Shown: piece by piece, positions 43,123-52,664 of the stretch | How the letters are laid out: the number at the start of each line of letters is the position of its first letter | How positions within the stretch are numbered: the first letter of the stretch is position 1 | Position numbers and translations under genes: made by a program | DNA from: Actinomadura spongiicola | GTDB taxonomy: Bacteria > Actinomycetota > Actinomycetes > Streptosporangiales > Streptosporangiaceae | Length of the DNA stretch: 64,000 nucleotides | Direction: 5' to 3' | Assembly: GCF_003432485.1 (NCBI RefSeq) | Contig: NZ_QVNQ01000014.1 | Coordinates: 62,001-126,000, forward strand | Notes under the pieces: model-generated | What the model was told of the DNA's origin: nothing | Database searches by the model: none | What the model saw: only the letters and a program-made list of their open reading frames with translations

Positions 43123-44010
43123 ACCTTTCGCGGCCGTCTCCCCCAATACACTGCGCAGAACGTCCGGCTTGTTGGTGATGATCCCGTCCACCCCGAGCAG
43201 CACGGCCTTTCGCATATCGACCTTGTGGTCGATCGTCCAGGTGAGCACCTCCATACGGGCCGCATGCACCTTCTTCACATAAGCCGCAGACAGCCCACGC
43301 CACGGGGGATTGATCTGATCCGCGAAGGAGGCGAAGCCCGGCAACTCCTCGACCTTCGGAGCACCGAGCAACCCGATCGGCACCCGCGGAAGGACAGCGT
43401 GGAACCGCCGCATGGACCGCCAGTCGAACGACTGCACCACGAGACGCCGCCCCGCCGGGTCGTCCCGCAGCCAGGACGGTGAACGCCGCAGAGCCCCCGC
43501 GACGCGCGTCTCGATACCCGGGTAAAGAGCCGGACTCTTGATCTCCAGCAGGAGCCCCGGCCCCCGTCCACGCATGACGGTCAACGTCTGCCCCAAGGTC
43601 GGGACGCGCTCCCCCCGGTACTTCTTCCCGAACCACGACCCGGCGTCCAGTTTCCTGATCTCGGCGAGCGTGAACTCGGAGACCTTCCAGGGCGCCCGAT
43701 CCGGATACACCTCCTCCACGTTCGTCGTCCGGGCGAGCGTGGTGTCGTGCATGAGCACGAGTTCGTGATCCTTGGACTCCTGAACGTCCACTTCGATGAC
43801 ATCGGCACGCTGCGACACGGCCAGCTTGAACGCCGCGATCGTGTTCTCCGGCGCATACGCGGAGGCCCCCCGATGCGCGACATTCGCGACCCGGGCCGTA
43901 CCACCGACCAGCCGAGCCGGGCCCGCAACACTCCCCGCCGCGGCGGACGGCACCGGAACGATCATGTAGGCGCTGACGGCGATGAGGGCGAGACGATTCC
44001 GACGACGCAT
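43111..44010 (-). CDS. secreted glycerophosphodiester phosphodiesterase
   Basis: 299 aa from ATG 44010 with GAGGTG upstream; the longer frame to 44046 is less likely. A signal peptide (MRRRNRLALIAVSAYMIVPV) is followed by a GDPD TIM barrel: the catalytic HRGASAYAPENT, ADVIEVDVQESKDHELVLMH D, LLLEIKSPALYPG, and VLTWTIDHKVDMRKAVLLGV DGIITNKPD. It hydrolyses glycerophosphodiesters to glycerol-3-phosphate and an alcohol outside the cell, for phosphate or glycerol recovery. Confidence 0.93.
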   Translation of the reverse strand: MRRRNRLALIAVSAYMIVPVPSAAAGSVAGPARLVGGTARVANVAHRGASAYAPENTIAAFKLAVSQRADVIEVDVQESKDHELVLMHDTTLARTTNVEEVYPDRAPWKVSEFTLAEIRKLDAGSWFGKKYRGERVPTLGQTLTVMRGRGPGLLLEIKSPALYPGIETRVAGALRRSPSWLRDDPAGRRLVVQSFDWRSMRRFHAVLPRVPIGLLGAPKVEELPGFASFADQINPPWRGLSAAYVKKVHAARMEVLTWTIDHKVDMRKAVLLGVDGIITNKPDVLRSVLGETAAKGSAA

Positions 44011-44241
44011 CTTCACCTCGTGAAAGCCGGGATTTGTCCACCCCAACCCTCGAACCGTCCGATGACACCGAAGTGACGAGCCGGTAGCAGACCGTGTACA
44101 TCAGACAACAATACGTAACACCACCTCCCGCCCCTCTGACCAGAAACGGACACCCCGCCCCCGAGTCAGGCAAGGCCCACCACACACGCACCAGGCAATT
44201 CACCCGATGACACAGGACGCCGCCACCAAGGAAACGAGCCC

Positions 44242-45657
44242 CTAAACCTCCGCCTCCACGGCCACCTCCGCGCCGGGAACGTCCCGCGCCCCACGCCGCA
44301 CGAACAACCAACCGAGCCCGACCACCCCGGCCCACACCGCCGCGACATACAACGCGATCCGGGTGTCGGCCTCCCATGCGATCGTCACCGTGACGAACAC
44401 GAAGAACGCCAGAACGACCCAGTTCGTGTACGGCGCCCACGGCATTCGATACGGCGCCTTCGGCAACGCACCCGCGTCCGCCTTCCGCCGGTAGACCATG
44501 TGGGCGACCAGGATGACCGTCCACACCGCGAGCGCCCCACCCGTCGACACCGACGTGATGTACATGAACGCCTTCTCCGGAACGACCGCGTTGACCACGA
44601 CACCAACACCCATGACCACCGCCGAGATGACCACGGTCAGCACCGGCACCCCCCGACCGCTCAGCCGCGCCAGCACCTTCGGCCCGTCCCCGTTCACCCC
44701 CGCCGTCCGCAACATCCGGGACGTCGAGTACAAACCACCCGCGTTGCAGGACGACAGAGCCGCCGTGAGCACCACGAAGTTCACGATGTCCGCGCCGCCC
44801 GAGATACCGATCCTGTCGAACGCCAACACGAACGGGCTGGCGCCGCCCTTGAACGCCGTCCACGGCACCACCGCGAGGATCACCACCAGCGACCCGAGGT
44901 AGAACAGCGCGAACCGCACCGGCAGGGCATTGATCGCCCGCGGAATGTTCCGCTCCGGATCCTTGGCCTCGCTCGCCGTCACACCCACCAGCTCGACACC
45001 CAGATAGGCGAACATCACCATCTGCAGCGTCATGATCGTGGCGCCGTACCCCTCAGGGAAGATCCCCCCGTGCTCCCACAGATTCGCGACCCGCGCCGTC
45101 TCCCCGGCGTCCCCGAACCCGAAGGCCAACACCCCGATCCCTACCAGGATCATCATCACGATCGCCGCGACCTTGATCATGGCGAACCAGAACTCCAGCT
45201 CCCCGAAGAGCTTCACCGAGATCAGGTTCACCACGAACAGGATCACCAGGGCCACCAGCGCCGTCTGCCACTGCTCGACCCCCGGCCACCACGTCTGGAT
45301 GTACGTCCCGGCCGCGGTCAACTCCGCCATGCCGGTCGTGACCCAGATGATCCAGTACGTCCAGGTCGTGGCGTAACCCCAGAACGGCCCCAGGAACTCC
45401 CGGGCATACCCGGCGAACCCACCCTCCGCCGTCCGATACGTCAGCAACTCCCCAAGCGCCCGCATGACGAAGAACAACGCCACCCCGGCCACCGCGTACA
45501 TCAAGATCAGACTCGGCCCCGCCTTGGCGATGTTCTCCCCCGCCCCGAGGAACAACCCGGTGCCGATCGTCCCGCCGATCGCCAACATCTGAATCTGGCG
45601 AGTCCCCAGCCCTCGCTGATACCCCTCCGCACCCCGCTCTGGGAGCTTCTCGACCAC
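44242..45657 (-). CDS. APC-family amino acid permease
   Basis: 471 aa with 12 hydrophobic helices. Family signatures: GLGTRQIQMLAIGGTIGTGL FLGAG in helix 1, FFVMRALGELLTYRTAEGGF, TWTYWIIWVTTGMAELTA, ELVGVTASEAKDPERNIPRA, and CNAGGLYSTSRMLRTAG. Close in style to GABA/aromatic/histidine amino acid permeases (GabP/ProY group). A proton-driven importer; the exact substrate is undecided. It stands alone before the tRNA genes. Confidence 0.93.
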   Translation of the reverse strand: MVEKLPERGAEGYQRGLGTRQIQMLAIGGTIGTGLFLGAGENIAKAGPSLILMYAVAGVALFFVMRALGELLTYRTAEGGFAGYAREFLGPFWGYATTWTYWIIWVTTGMAELTAAGTYIQTWWPGVEQWQTALVALVILFVVNLISVKLFGELEFWFAMIKVAAIVMMILVGIGVLAFGFGDAGETARVANLWEHGGIFPEGYGATIMTLQMVMFAYLGVELVGVTASEAKDPERNIPRAINALPVRFALFYLGSLVVILAVVPWTAFKGGASPFVLAFDRIGISGGADIVNFVVLTAALSSCNAGGLYSTSRMLRTAGVNGDGPKVLARLSGRGVPVLTVVISAVVMGVGVVVNAVVPEKAFMYITSVSTGGALAVWTVILVAHMVYRRKADAGALPKAPYRMPWAPYTNWVVLAFFVFVTVTIAWEADTRIALYVAAVWAGVVGLGWLFVRRGARDVPGAEVAVEAEV

Positions 45658-45868
45658 ACGACCTCCCTCACCTCAAGACCGCCCCCTCCGGACGGCACCA
45701 ACCAGCCCAGCAAGCCGAACGCCCTTCGAAACCCCCTCCCCTCCGCGCTGATCTTGCCCCGTCCACCCCACCATTAACGAGTTGGCGCCCACCTCGGCCA
45801 TCGCGTATGCTCTCGGACGTCGCCAAGCGGCACGCATCCCTCCGAAGCCGCTAGGCTCGGAACAGCAA

Positions 45869-45943
45869 GGTCCTGTGGAGCAGTTAGGAGTGCTCGCCAC
45901 CCTGTCAAGGTGGAGGCCGCGGGTTCAAATCCCGTCAGGACCG
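45869..45943 (+). tRNA. tRNA-Asp (GTC)
   Basis: Full cloverleaf: acceptor GGTCCTG with CAGGACC, D stem GAGC/GCTC, anticodon stem CCACC/GGTGG around the loop CTGTCAA (anticodon GTC), and T arm GCGGG-TTCAAAT-CCCGT. Discriminator G. CCA is not fully encoded. Confidence 0.95.
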
Positions 45944-45969
45944 CCCCGACGTGCTACCACACACGTCCC

Positions 45970-46043
45970 GGGCAGGTAGCTCAGTCGGTACGAGCGTCCG
46001 CCTGAAAAGCGGAAGGTCGGCGGTTCGACCCCGCCCCTGCCCA
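45970..46043 (+). tRNA. tRNA-Phe (GAA)
   Basis: Acceptor GGGCAGG with CCTGCCC, D arm AGCTC...GAGC, anticodon stem TCCGC/GCGGA around CTGAAAA (anticodon GAA), T arm GGCGG-TTCGACC-CCGCC, discriminator A. It directly precedes the integrative-element region, so its 3' end is the likely attachment site. Confidence 0.95.
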
Positions 46044-46063
46044 CCTCACTAAGCAGCAAGAAC

Positions 46064-46098
46064 AAGCGCCCGACCTGCTGATATGCAGGCGGGCGCTT
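46064..46098 (+). terminator. terminator after the tRNA pair
   Basis: AAGCGCCCG and CGGGCGCTT pair, extended by CCTGC/GCAGG, into a 14-bp stem with one bulged A and a 6-nt loop, 20 bp past tRNA-Phe. Confidence 0.85.
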
Positions 46099-46208
46099 CT
46101 CGCGTCTGTCCGGCTGTGTCCGGCCGTCAACGGCCCTGCGCGACCGACTGTGCCGAATACGTGCCGAAGCTCAATCCCTTGTCAGTGCCGACCTCTAAGG
46201 TGCCAACC

Positions 46209-47201
46209 ATGACGGACGAGCTCGTCAAGCCAGGCACGGTCACCACACGCGCCGAGATGAAGGACCTCTTCGGTGGTGGACCTCAGGGCGGCATCGTGCC
46301 GTCCGCGACGACCCCCAACGTGCTGTGCTACTCCGATCCCTCCGCCGGCGAACAGTCTGGCTACTTCGATGGGTGGCTACCCGAGGATGACGAGCACGGT
46401 CCGGTCTTCGAGTACACCGGCCACGGAGAGGACAATCAGACCTTCGTCGGTCTCAAGGGCACCGGGAACCGGGCGATCCTCCATCACGTAGACGATGGGC
46501 GCGTTCTACGCGTCTTCAAGGCGACCGGTGGCACGGTTCCCGGCACAGGGATCATGTACCAGCGGTACGTCGGCGCCTTCCAACTCGACGTCGAGCAGCC
46601 CTACATCGTCCGACAGAAGCCGAACAAGCAGGGCAGCATGCGCCGGGTCCTCGTCTTCCGGCTACGACCGGCCGGAGAGTACGAGCGGCTGCCAAAAGAC
46701 GTCATCCCGCCCTCGGACGACACGACGGCTACCACAGTGCCGGCGGACGTCACCACGAGCGCCATCGTGGAACCGGAGACCAACAAGAAGACGAAGAGTT
46801 CCCGCTCCGCCGCACCCAAGACTGAGGCTGAGCGCCGTGAGGCCAAGCTGGCTGACCGGTTCCTGGAACACATGGACAGTCACGGGCACACGATGAAGAG
46901 GTTTCAGATCAAGGTTAAGGGCAGCTCATCCACCCTCTTGACCGACCTCTATGACGAAACGGCCCACATCCTCTACGAACTCAAGGGGACGAGCACCCGC
47001 GAGGCCATCAGGATGGCTATCGGCCAGCTCTACGACTACCGGCGCCACGTAAGCCCCCCGAATCCTGCCCTCGCTGTGCTTCTACCTAGCGAGCCGAACG
47101 ATGATTTGAAGGCCCTGCTGGAGGGACTTGGCATCCAGCTCGTCTACGGTAACGGCACGAGCTTTGTCGGCGTCCCCGGACTGAGGAAGGTCGGTGCCTG
47201 A
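46209..47201 (+). CDS. SRA-like / PD-(D/E)xK restriction endonuclease, probably modification-dependent
   Basis: 330 aa from ATG 46209. The N-terminal ~150 residues (FGGGPQGGIVPSATTPNVLC, SGYFDGWLPEDDEHGPVFEY TGHGEDNQTF, then GRVLRVFKATG) match the ScoMcrA-type SRA-like base-flipping domain that reads methylated or phosphorothioated DNA. After a linker rich in Thr and Lys, the C-terminus carries a PD-(D/E)xK core: TDLYDETAHILYELKG with the E-x-K, followed by the helix AIRMAIGQLYDYRRH. A type IV restriction role against modified phage DNA is likely. It overlaps the next ORF by 8 bp and lies in the integrative element. Confidence 0.75.
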   Translation: MTDELVKPGTVTTRAEMKDLFGGGPQGGIVPSATTPNVLCYSDPSAGEQSGYFDGWLPEDDEHGPVFEYTGHGEDNQTFVGLKGTGNRAILHHVDDGRVLRVFKATGGTVPGTGIMYQRYVGAFQLDVEQPYIVRQKPNKQGSMRRVLVFRLRPAGEYERLPKDVIPPSDDTTATTVPADVTTSAIVEPETNKKTKSSRSAAPKTEAERREAKLADRFLEHMDSHGHTMKRFQIKVKGSSSTLLTDLYDETAHILYELKGTSTREAIRMAIGQLYDYRRHVSPPNPALAVLLPSEPNDDLKALLEGLGIQLVYGNGTSFVGVPGLRKVGA

Positions 47202-48225
47202 TACTACACGATGCACTTTCCCTGAGTGCACTAAGTTCAGAGACTTCGATGCAGAGTTCGGGTACTGCAATTATCACTACCGTCGCTACCTTGAAGTTGG
47301 AGCCAAGCCATGCAGAGATCCGAAATGCAGAAAACCACAAAGCCCTAAGGGCGGGTATGGGTACTGTCTAGTTCACTATCGCGCATACAAGCTGAGCAAG
47401 GCTCAGGAATGCACGGAACACGGATGCGAATCACCCCAAAGCCCAACGGCCGGATATGGCTTTTGTGAGGCACACTACCGCGCATACAAGATTCGCACAG
47501 CAAAGGATTGCATAGAGCCCGACTGCACCAAGCCCCAGTCCCCCACCGCCGGATACGGCTACTGCGACTCGCACTACCAGATGCATAAAAGCCGCACAGC
47601 ATGGACGGGAAAGCTATGCAGCTTCGAGGGATGCAATAGACCTCATTATGCAAAAGACTTGTGTCGACCACACTGGAAACAGCAGGCAGACAATCAGCCA
47701 TTGAGGCCGATACGAAAATACCAACGCAACAAGATTGAGTACGCGGAGGCTATAAGGCTTGGAGAATTTGAATGTCATACTTGCCGCACGATTAAGTCGC
47801 TGGATCAATTTTACAAAAACGGGAACCGCTATAACGTCAATTGCAAAAGATGTCACCAAGACAAGGTCGTCGCACGAGCCTTCAATTTTCCCAACCTTGC
47901 ATCCCTACACAAATTCAGAAATGAACACCGTAATACCTGCGCTATCTGCGGGCGAGTCGACGATGAAAAGGGGAGCAAGCGCTTCGCGATAGATCACGAT
48001 CACACCTGCTGTTCTACAGCTGGCAGATCGTGCGGCAAGTGCATCCGGGGCCTGCTGTGCGTTAGCTGCAACGCCGGACTCGGAGGCTTTAGAGACAACA
48101 TCGAACTATTAGCAAAGGCGATAGACTATCTACGCAGTCACTCTGAAAGAAGCGAGCGGATCGGATTCCTGGATGGGTTACCCCTCCAGGAAGCCGATTC
48201 CACTCAGATCAAGGATGATGATTAA
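47194..48225 (+). CDS. endonuclease VII-like protein with four 33-residue zinc-motif repeats
   Basis: 343 aa from GTG 47194. The N-terminal half has tandem units C-x4-C-x12-C-x2-H at C7/C12/C25/H28, C40/C45/C58/H61, C73/C78/C91/H94 and C106/C111/C124/H127, an exact 33-residue period, plus a shorter fifth unit at C142/C147/C157/H160. Units 2-4 share PQSP..GYG(Y/F)C. The C-terminus is a recombination endonuclease VII/HNH-like domain: TCAICGRVDDEKG, FAIDHDHTCC, CGKCIRGLLCVSCNAGLGGF, then NIELLAKAIDYL. Base composition is clearly more AT-rich than its neighbours, a sign of recent transfer. Overlaps the upstream nuclease gene and, by 4 bp, the convergent integrase. Confidence 0.8.
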   Translation: MPDTTRCTFPECTKFRDFDAEFGYCNYHYRRYLEVGAKPCRDPKCRKPQSPKGGYGYCLVHYRAYKLSKAQECTEHGCESPQSPTAGYGFCEAHYRAYKIRTAKDCIEPDCTKPQSPTAGYGYCDSHYQMHKSRTAWTGKLCSFEGCNRPHYAKDLCRPHWKQQADNQPLRPIRKYQRNKIEYAEAIRLGEFECHTCRTIKSLDQFYKNGNRYNVNCKRCHQDKVVARAFNFPNLASLHKFRNEHRNTCAICGRVDDEKGSKRFAIDHDHTCCSTAGRSCGKCIRGLLCVSCNAGLGGFRDNIELLAKAIDYLRSHSERSERIGFLDGLPLQEADSTQIKDDD

Positions 48226-49631
48226 TCAGCCGCTAGCGCACGTTCGATGCGCCGCTTAGCCATTTTGTCCTGACCTTCGATGCACTTCGCGTAGACACGG
48301 AGTAGCACTTCCACGCTGTGGCCGGCCCACTCAGCTATGGCAGTCGGCGGCACTCCCCCGTTGAGCCAGGTGGACACGCACGCGTGTCGGAGGTCGTAGA
48401 CCCTCTTGGCGAGCGGCGAGACGTACTCGGCGTCACTCAGCGCCGCGCGGCGGGCAGCGTCCCACGAGCGGCGGTAGGTGATGCTGGCCAGCTCGCCGCC
48501 ACGGACGCCCCAGAACAGCCGTCCGCCGGGGCCGGGACCGATATCCCGCAGGTGAGCGCGCAGGATGCGGGTAAGCGGCGGCGGGGTCGGCACACGGCGC
48601 CATGCGCCCTCGGCGCGGCCCTTGAGCTGGCGCTGTTCCCGGTTGGCGCCATCATCCGTCCAGTCGGTTCCGAGTTCGGGGCTGGCGGTGTTGAAGTGCA
48701 GTTCTCCCCAGTCGTCCGCGGGTTCCTGCCACTTCTGGGCTTCGTCGTCCCAAACCAGGGCGGGGAGCGTGCCGTTCTCGACGCGGAGGTTCACGGCCTC
48801 TTCCGGGCGAAGCGCGGCGTAGTAGATGACGGCGAAGAACGCCACGAGACGTTCACCGCTCGACCTCTGTTGGCGGACCGCTTCGAGGAGTCGGCGCGCT
48901 TGGGCGTGGTTGACCACCGAACGGTGGTCAACCTCGGGGGAACTCTTGCTTCGTGCCTTCCATTTCGTCGTCTTGATCGGATTGTTGGACAGTACGCCGA
49001 TTTCTACGGCGTACTCGCAGGCGTGATGCAGGATCGCGCGGTTGCGCTGGACGGTGGACGGCGCGGCCGGCTTGCCGTCGAGTCGCGTAGCTGCGCCGTC
49101 GAGGAGTTCCCGGACGGCGGCGGGGTCGTTCAGCACGGACACCGGCTTGGTGTTGTGCTCGACCCAGCGCAGAACCTCGGCGGCGTCCGGCGGGCACGTG
49201 GGGCGGTTCTTCGTGTTGAACGCCCACCGGCGAAGCGCGGTTCGGATGTGCTGGTCTTTGGGCTTGCCGCGTTCGGTGGTGAGCATCGCGGGCGTGACGG
49301 TGACGAGTGCCCATGCCGTGTTCGCGCGATGCTTGGCAGAAATGCCCTTCCACTTCATGTCCACGTAGGCGAGGCAGAACGTGTACCAGGACATGTCTTT
49401 CTCGGCACGTCCCCAACTCACCGGCCGGCCGGTGGTGATGTCGAACGCCTCGCCCTTGTTCGCCGCCGTGCGCAGCTCGGACTCGAAGCTGATGGCCTGC
49501 GCGCGCTTGCGGAAGGACTCCTTCCACGGCTCCGGACCGGTCCTCCATCGGACGGTGTACGTAGTGACCCTCTTCCCCTTGTACACCTCCATTTTGTAGA
49601 TGCGGACGTCGTACGTCACGTTTTCCATCAT
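48222..49631 (-). CDS. tyrosine recombinase / integrase
   Basis: 469 aa; ATG 49631 overlaps the excisionase stop. The catalytic domain lies in the second half: box I Arg in YYAALRPEEAVNLR, box II YDLRHACVSTWLNGG (Arg and His present, with Tyr where the first His usually is), WAGHSVEVL, and the nucleophile Tyr in LLRVYAKCIEG. The N-terminal arm-binding and core-binding parts have the length usual for actinomycete integrative elements. It probably integrated this element at tRNA-Phe, 2.2 kb away. Confidence 0.93.
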   Translation of the reverse strand: MMENVTYDVRIYKMEVYKGKRVTTYTVRWRTGPEPWKESFRKRAQAISFESELRTAANKGEAFDITTGRPVSWGRAEKDMSWYTFCLAYVDMKWKGISAKHRANTAWALVTVTPAMLTTERGKPKDQHIRTALRRWAFNTKNRPTCPPDAAEVLRWVEHNTKPVSVLNDPAAVRELLDGAATRLDGKPAAPSTVQRNRAILHHACEYAVEIGVLSNNPIKTTKWKARSKSSPEVDHRSVVNHAQARRLLEAVRQQRSSGERLVAFFAVIYYAALRPEEAVNLRVENGTLPALVWDDEAQKWQEPADDWGELHFNTASPELGTDWTDDGANREQRQLKGRAEGAWRRVPTPPPLTRILRAHLRDIGPGPGGRLFWGVRGGELASITYRRSWDAARRAALSDAEYVSPLAKRVYDLRHACVSTWLNGGVPPTAIAEWAGHSVEVLLRVYAKCIEGQDKMAKRRIERALAAD

Positions 49632-49828
49632 CAGGCGGCGTCCCTCCGCTCGCTCCACCACTGGTTGAGGTCATCGCGGCTGACACGAATCTCGCCGTTG
49701 TCAATTTTGTAGCACTTCGGGGCGCACCCCTTCGCGCGCCACTCGTAGAAGGTCGACCGCGAAATCTTGATTTCGGCGCAGACCTCGGCGAGAGTGAGCA
49801 TTTCCTTGGAACGGGTTGCCGTTTTCAC
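49631..49828 (-). CDS. excisionase-like helix-turn-helix protein
   Basis: 65 aa from GTG 49828, which has TGAGGT 5 nt upstream. MLTLAEVCAEIKISRSTFYE WRAKG is the winged HTH/MerR-like excisionase fold (PF12728 type), ending IRVSRDDLNQWWSERRDAA. Its stop overlaps the integrase start, the normal xis-int order. The frame upstream stays open into the DUF3987 gene, so a fused product is also possible. Confidence 0.8.
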   Translation of the reverse strand: MKTATRSKEMLTLAEVCAEIKISRSTFYEWRAKGCAPKCYKIDNGEIRVSRDDLNQWWSERRDAA

Positions 49829-51452
49829 TGGCGACCTCACATGTCCGGTCGATCGGTTGGAAGGGTCAGCGGTTTCCGGCGGCGTGCTTGGTGGTTGTGC
49901 GCCGGTTCCGCAGAGGTCTGGGTGTACAAGGTAGGTGGGCGAGGGGCGGCGGCCGGGTCCTGTCCGTTCGGGGTCGGGCAGACGGCGAATCCAGCCGTGT
50001 TGTTCCAGTAGGTCTAGGGGCGCCTCCAAGTCGGCGACTTTTGGGAATGTGCTACGGGGCAGTTTGCTGAACAGTTGGCGGACGGTGAACCGTTCGGGCT
50101 TGGTGCGTTCAATCCAGGCATGGACGTCGCGGGCGGCGTGCTGGTCGGGATTGCTACCCATGGCGTCGAATGCGGCAACGGCGTGCGCGGTGAAGTACTC
50201 GCCCAGTCGGATGGCGGCGCGCATGGTGTCGGCGCCGATCGGGGTACGCCATCCGTTGTCGACATCGGCGGCGAGGTGGAGTAGCCCGGCGATGCGTGCG
50301 ACGGCGCCGATGTACTTGCCAGCCCAGTCGGCGAGGTGTCCGAGGTCGCCGGTTTCGGGGTGTAGGCGGGGTTCGGTGCGAGTTTCAAGGGCGAGTAGCT
50401 CAGCGTCGGCTTCGGGGGTGAGTTGCAGCCGGGCGGGGTCGTCCCAGTCGTACAGGGCGTTGACGAGATTCTGTAGTTGGGTGTCGTAGCGGGAGACCAC
50501 CTCGGCGGGCGGGGCGGGCAGGTTGATGCGACGGCGGCCGATGTTGCTTTCCGGAAGCGCGTACAGCAGCCGTCCGAGTAGTCCCTTGCCGCGAAAGCCG
50601 GGCATGCCCGCGATATCGGTGATGATTTCGGGTTGGACGGCCAGTCCGAGGGTTAGGGCGGCGTGGTCGACGTGCTCGGTTCGGCCTTGCCGGTCGACGC
50701 GGAGCATATCGCCGGCGTGGCCTTTGAGGAACACATCCATGTTGGGTGTGCTGGAATAGCGGCCGGCGACGGTGGCGAAGATGCCGCCCTCTGCGGACAG
50801 CACGGCCAGCCGTCCGCCCTGTTCGGCCAGCAGCGAAGTGGCTTTCTCCGGGGTGATGTCGTCGGCGACCAGTCGGGGGCAGAACCGGCACCTTGATGGC
50901 CTCTACTGCCATGGCGGCGTCGGTGGCGTTGGCGAGCGCGTCGGGGTCTCCACCGGGGGTTCCGGATCCGGCGGCGATGCCGGCGGCCTTCTCGGCGGCG
51001 GCCTTGGCTACGCGCCGCGCCAACTCTGCCTCGACGATGCGGGGTTGGGTGCGTTCGGTCAGGTGGCGTTCGGCGTTGAGCAGTGGTTGGGTCATGGCGC
51101 GGAACACTGCGGACTTGCGGGATCCGGGCGGCATCGCCACCACGGTGAAGATGTTCACCGGCTCGACCCAGGTGCCGCGGACATTGACGATGGCGCGCCC
51201 GCCGGCGGCGGTCGACAGCGCGGCGAGCGCGAGGCAACCGGCGAGGTCGATGGGGGTTTGGGTGAACTCGGCGACTGCGGTCACCTGCGCGCCGACACAG
51301 ATGGGGAAGGCGTCGGCGGGAAAGGCGGGGAGGCGTTGCCGGGCGCCGAGGGGCACGGGCGACTCCCATGCGGGCGCGGCGGGCTGGCCGTGGAGTTCGG
51401 CCAGCCGGGCGCCAGCGTCCGCAGCGGCGAGGATGCTGTCAGCGCCGGTCAT
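49829..51452 (-). pseudogene. DUF3987 (YfjI-like) replication protein, frameshifted
   Basis: Starts at ATG 51452, overlapping the prim-pol stop (ATGA). The first ~190 codons read IDLAGCLALAALSTAAGGRA, VEPVNIFTVVAMPPGSRKSA, then the frame breaks at a run of five G (plus strand 50875-50879). With one base fewer, the expected RLVADDITPEKATSLLAEQG and GRLAVLSAEGGIFATVAGRY follow. The downstream frame continues NMDVFLKGHAGDMLRVDRQG and PGFRGKGLLGRLLYALPESN, ending near PSPTYLVHPDL. All other DUF3987 landmarks are intact, so this is a single-base indel, a recent mutation or a sequencing error. DUF3987 proteins are SF3-like helicase/replication proteins of mobile elements. Confidence 0.8.
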
Positions 51453-52010
51453 GCCGCACTCCCACGGGGTGTGCGGGCGCCAGCGCGCATTCCGCTGGCA
51501 ATGGTCGCCTCGCACTCGCGCGCGGTGAGTCCGATCGTGAGACCAGCAGCGGTCAGGCAGTCGACAACGAGCGCGGCGGGCAGCATCCCGCCGGCGGCGA
51601 GCTGGCCGAGAGCGAACGCGGCGGCGTTGAGGGTGTGGTTGCGAGCGCCGGGCCGGGAGTCGAGGACGTGTTGCACCTCGGCGCGCAGGGCGGCGCCGAC
51701 GTATCCGGCGGCGTGTCGGCCGTCGAGGGCGGGCATCCTCGGCGCCGTCGAGGGCACCGCAGGGCGGTCGGGTGCGGCGAGTAGGTCGGCCAGCCAGCCG
51801 GGCAGCGGCGCGGGCGGGATGTCGTAGACGGTGACGTAAGTGCCGCCGGTGTTGAGGGCGCTGCCCGCGGCCACTACGTAGCCGCCGTGCGCGCGGGTGT
51901 CGACCAGCCATCCCAACCGACCGGCGGTGTTACGCAGCCGGACACCGGGCGGGGCGGCGAAGTACAGATGCATCCCGCCGGACGCCGTCCGCAAGGTGTG
52001 CGTCTCCCGA
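51449..52010 (-). pseudogene. bifunctional primase-polymerase, 5'-truncated
   Basis: Only the C-terminal ~185 codons remain: THTLRTASGGMHLYFAAPPG VRLRNTAGRLGWLVDTRAHG, GYVVAAGSALNTGGTYVTVY, PAPLPGWLADLLAAP. This is the second part of the archaeo-eukaryotic-primase-like domain found in actinomycete integrative elements; the acidic catalytic residues further N-terminal are gone. The sequence joins truncated IS3 transposase DNA at about 52010. It was once the first gene of the prim-pol, DUF3987, xis, int operon. Confidence 0.8.
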
Positions 52011-52659
52011 CCGAGGCCATGACGCCCACGTCGGCCAGCCGGGCGACGTACCGGAAACTGGTGTACTGGCAGCCCCGGTCGCTGTGGTGGATCAGACCAC
52101 CGGCCTGCGGCCGCCCGTCTCGCCGGCGTTGCCATAGAGCCATCTCCAGGGCATCCAGCGGCAGGTCGGTGCGCAGGTGATCGGCCAGCTGCCGGCCCAC
52201 GATCCGCCGGGAGCAGGCGTCCAGCACGAACGCCACGTACACCCAGCCCTCCCAGGTGCGCACGTAGGTGATGTCGGCCAGCCACAGCCGGTCCGGCCGG
52301 TCGGCGACAAAGTGCCGGTTGACCAGGTCCGGTGGCCGCGGCGCGGTCTCATCGGGCGTGGTGGTGCGCTGCCGGTCGCCACGCCGCACGCCTTCCAGAC
52401 CGTGCTCGCGCATCAGCCGCTCCACCGTGCACCGCGCCACCGGCACGCCCTGGCGTCGCAACTGCCGGTGAACACGCCGGGAGCCGTAGACCCCGTAGTT
52501 GGCCTGGTGCACGTCCTTGATCTGCTCGATCAAGACCGCGTCACGCTGGGCACGGGCCGAGGGCGGGCGGCGTTTGCGGCCGTAGTAGGTGCCCGGGCAC
52601 AGGTTCAGCACCCTGCACACCGGCTCGACCCCGAAGCGGCCGCGAAGGTGATCGACCAC
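52010..52659 (-). pseudogene. IS3-family transposase OrfB, truncated
   Basis: HTH_21 region (VEPVCRVLNLCPGTYYGRKR, YGVYGSRRVHRQLRRQGV) then the rve integrase core: first Asp in LWLADITYVRTWEGWVYVAF, second Asp in GGLIHHSDRGCQYTS. The third catalytic residue, a Glu ~35 residues on, is missing because the gene ends at the junction after ADVGVMAS. OrfB is normally made by a -1 frameshift from orfA; its frame starts before the end of orfA. Inactive. Confidence 0.85.
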
Positions 52660-52664
52660 CGCGA

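Noticed and set aside
46036..48222. Direct repeat of the tRNA-Phe 3' end as a second attachment site
   Set aside because: I looked for a second copy of the T-arm/acceptor sequence elsewhere in the window and found none; the other attachment site may be deleted or outside.
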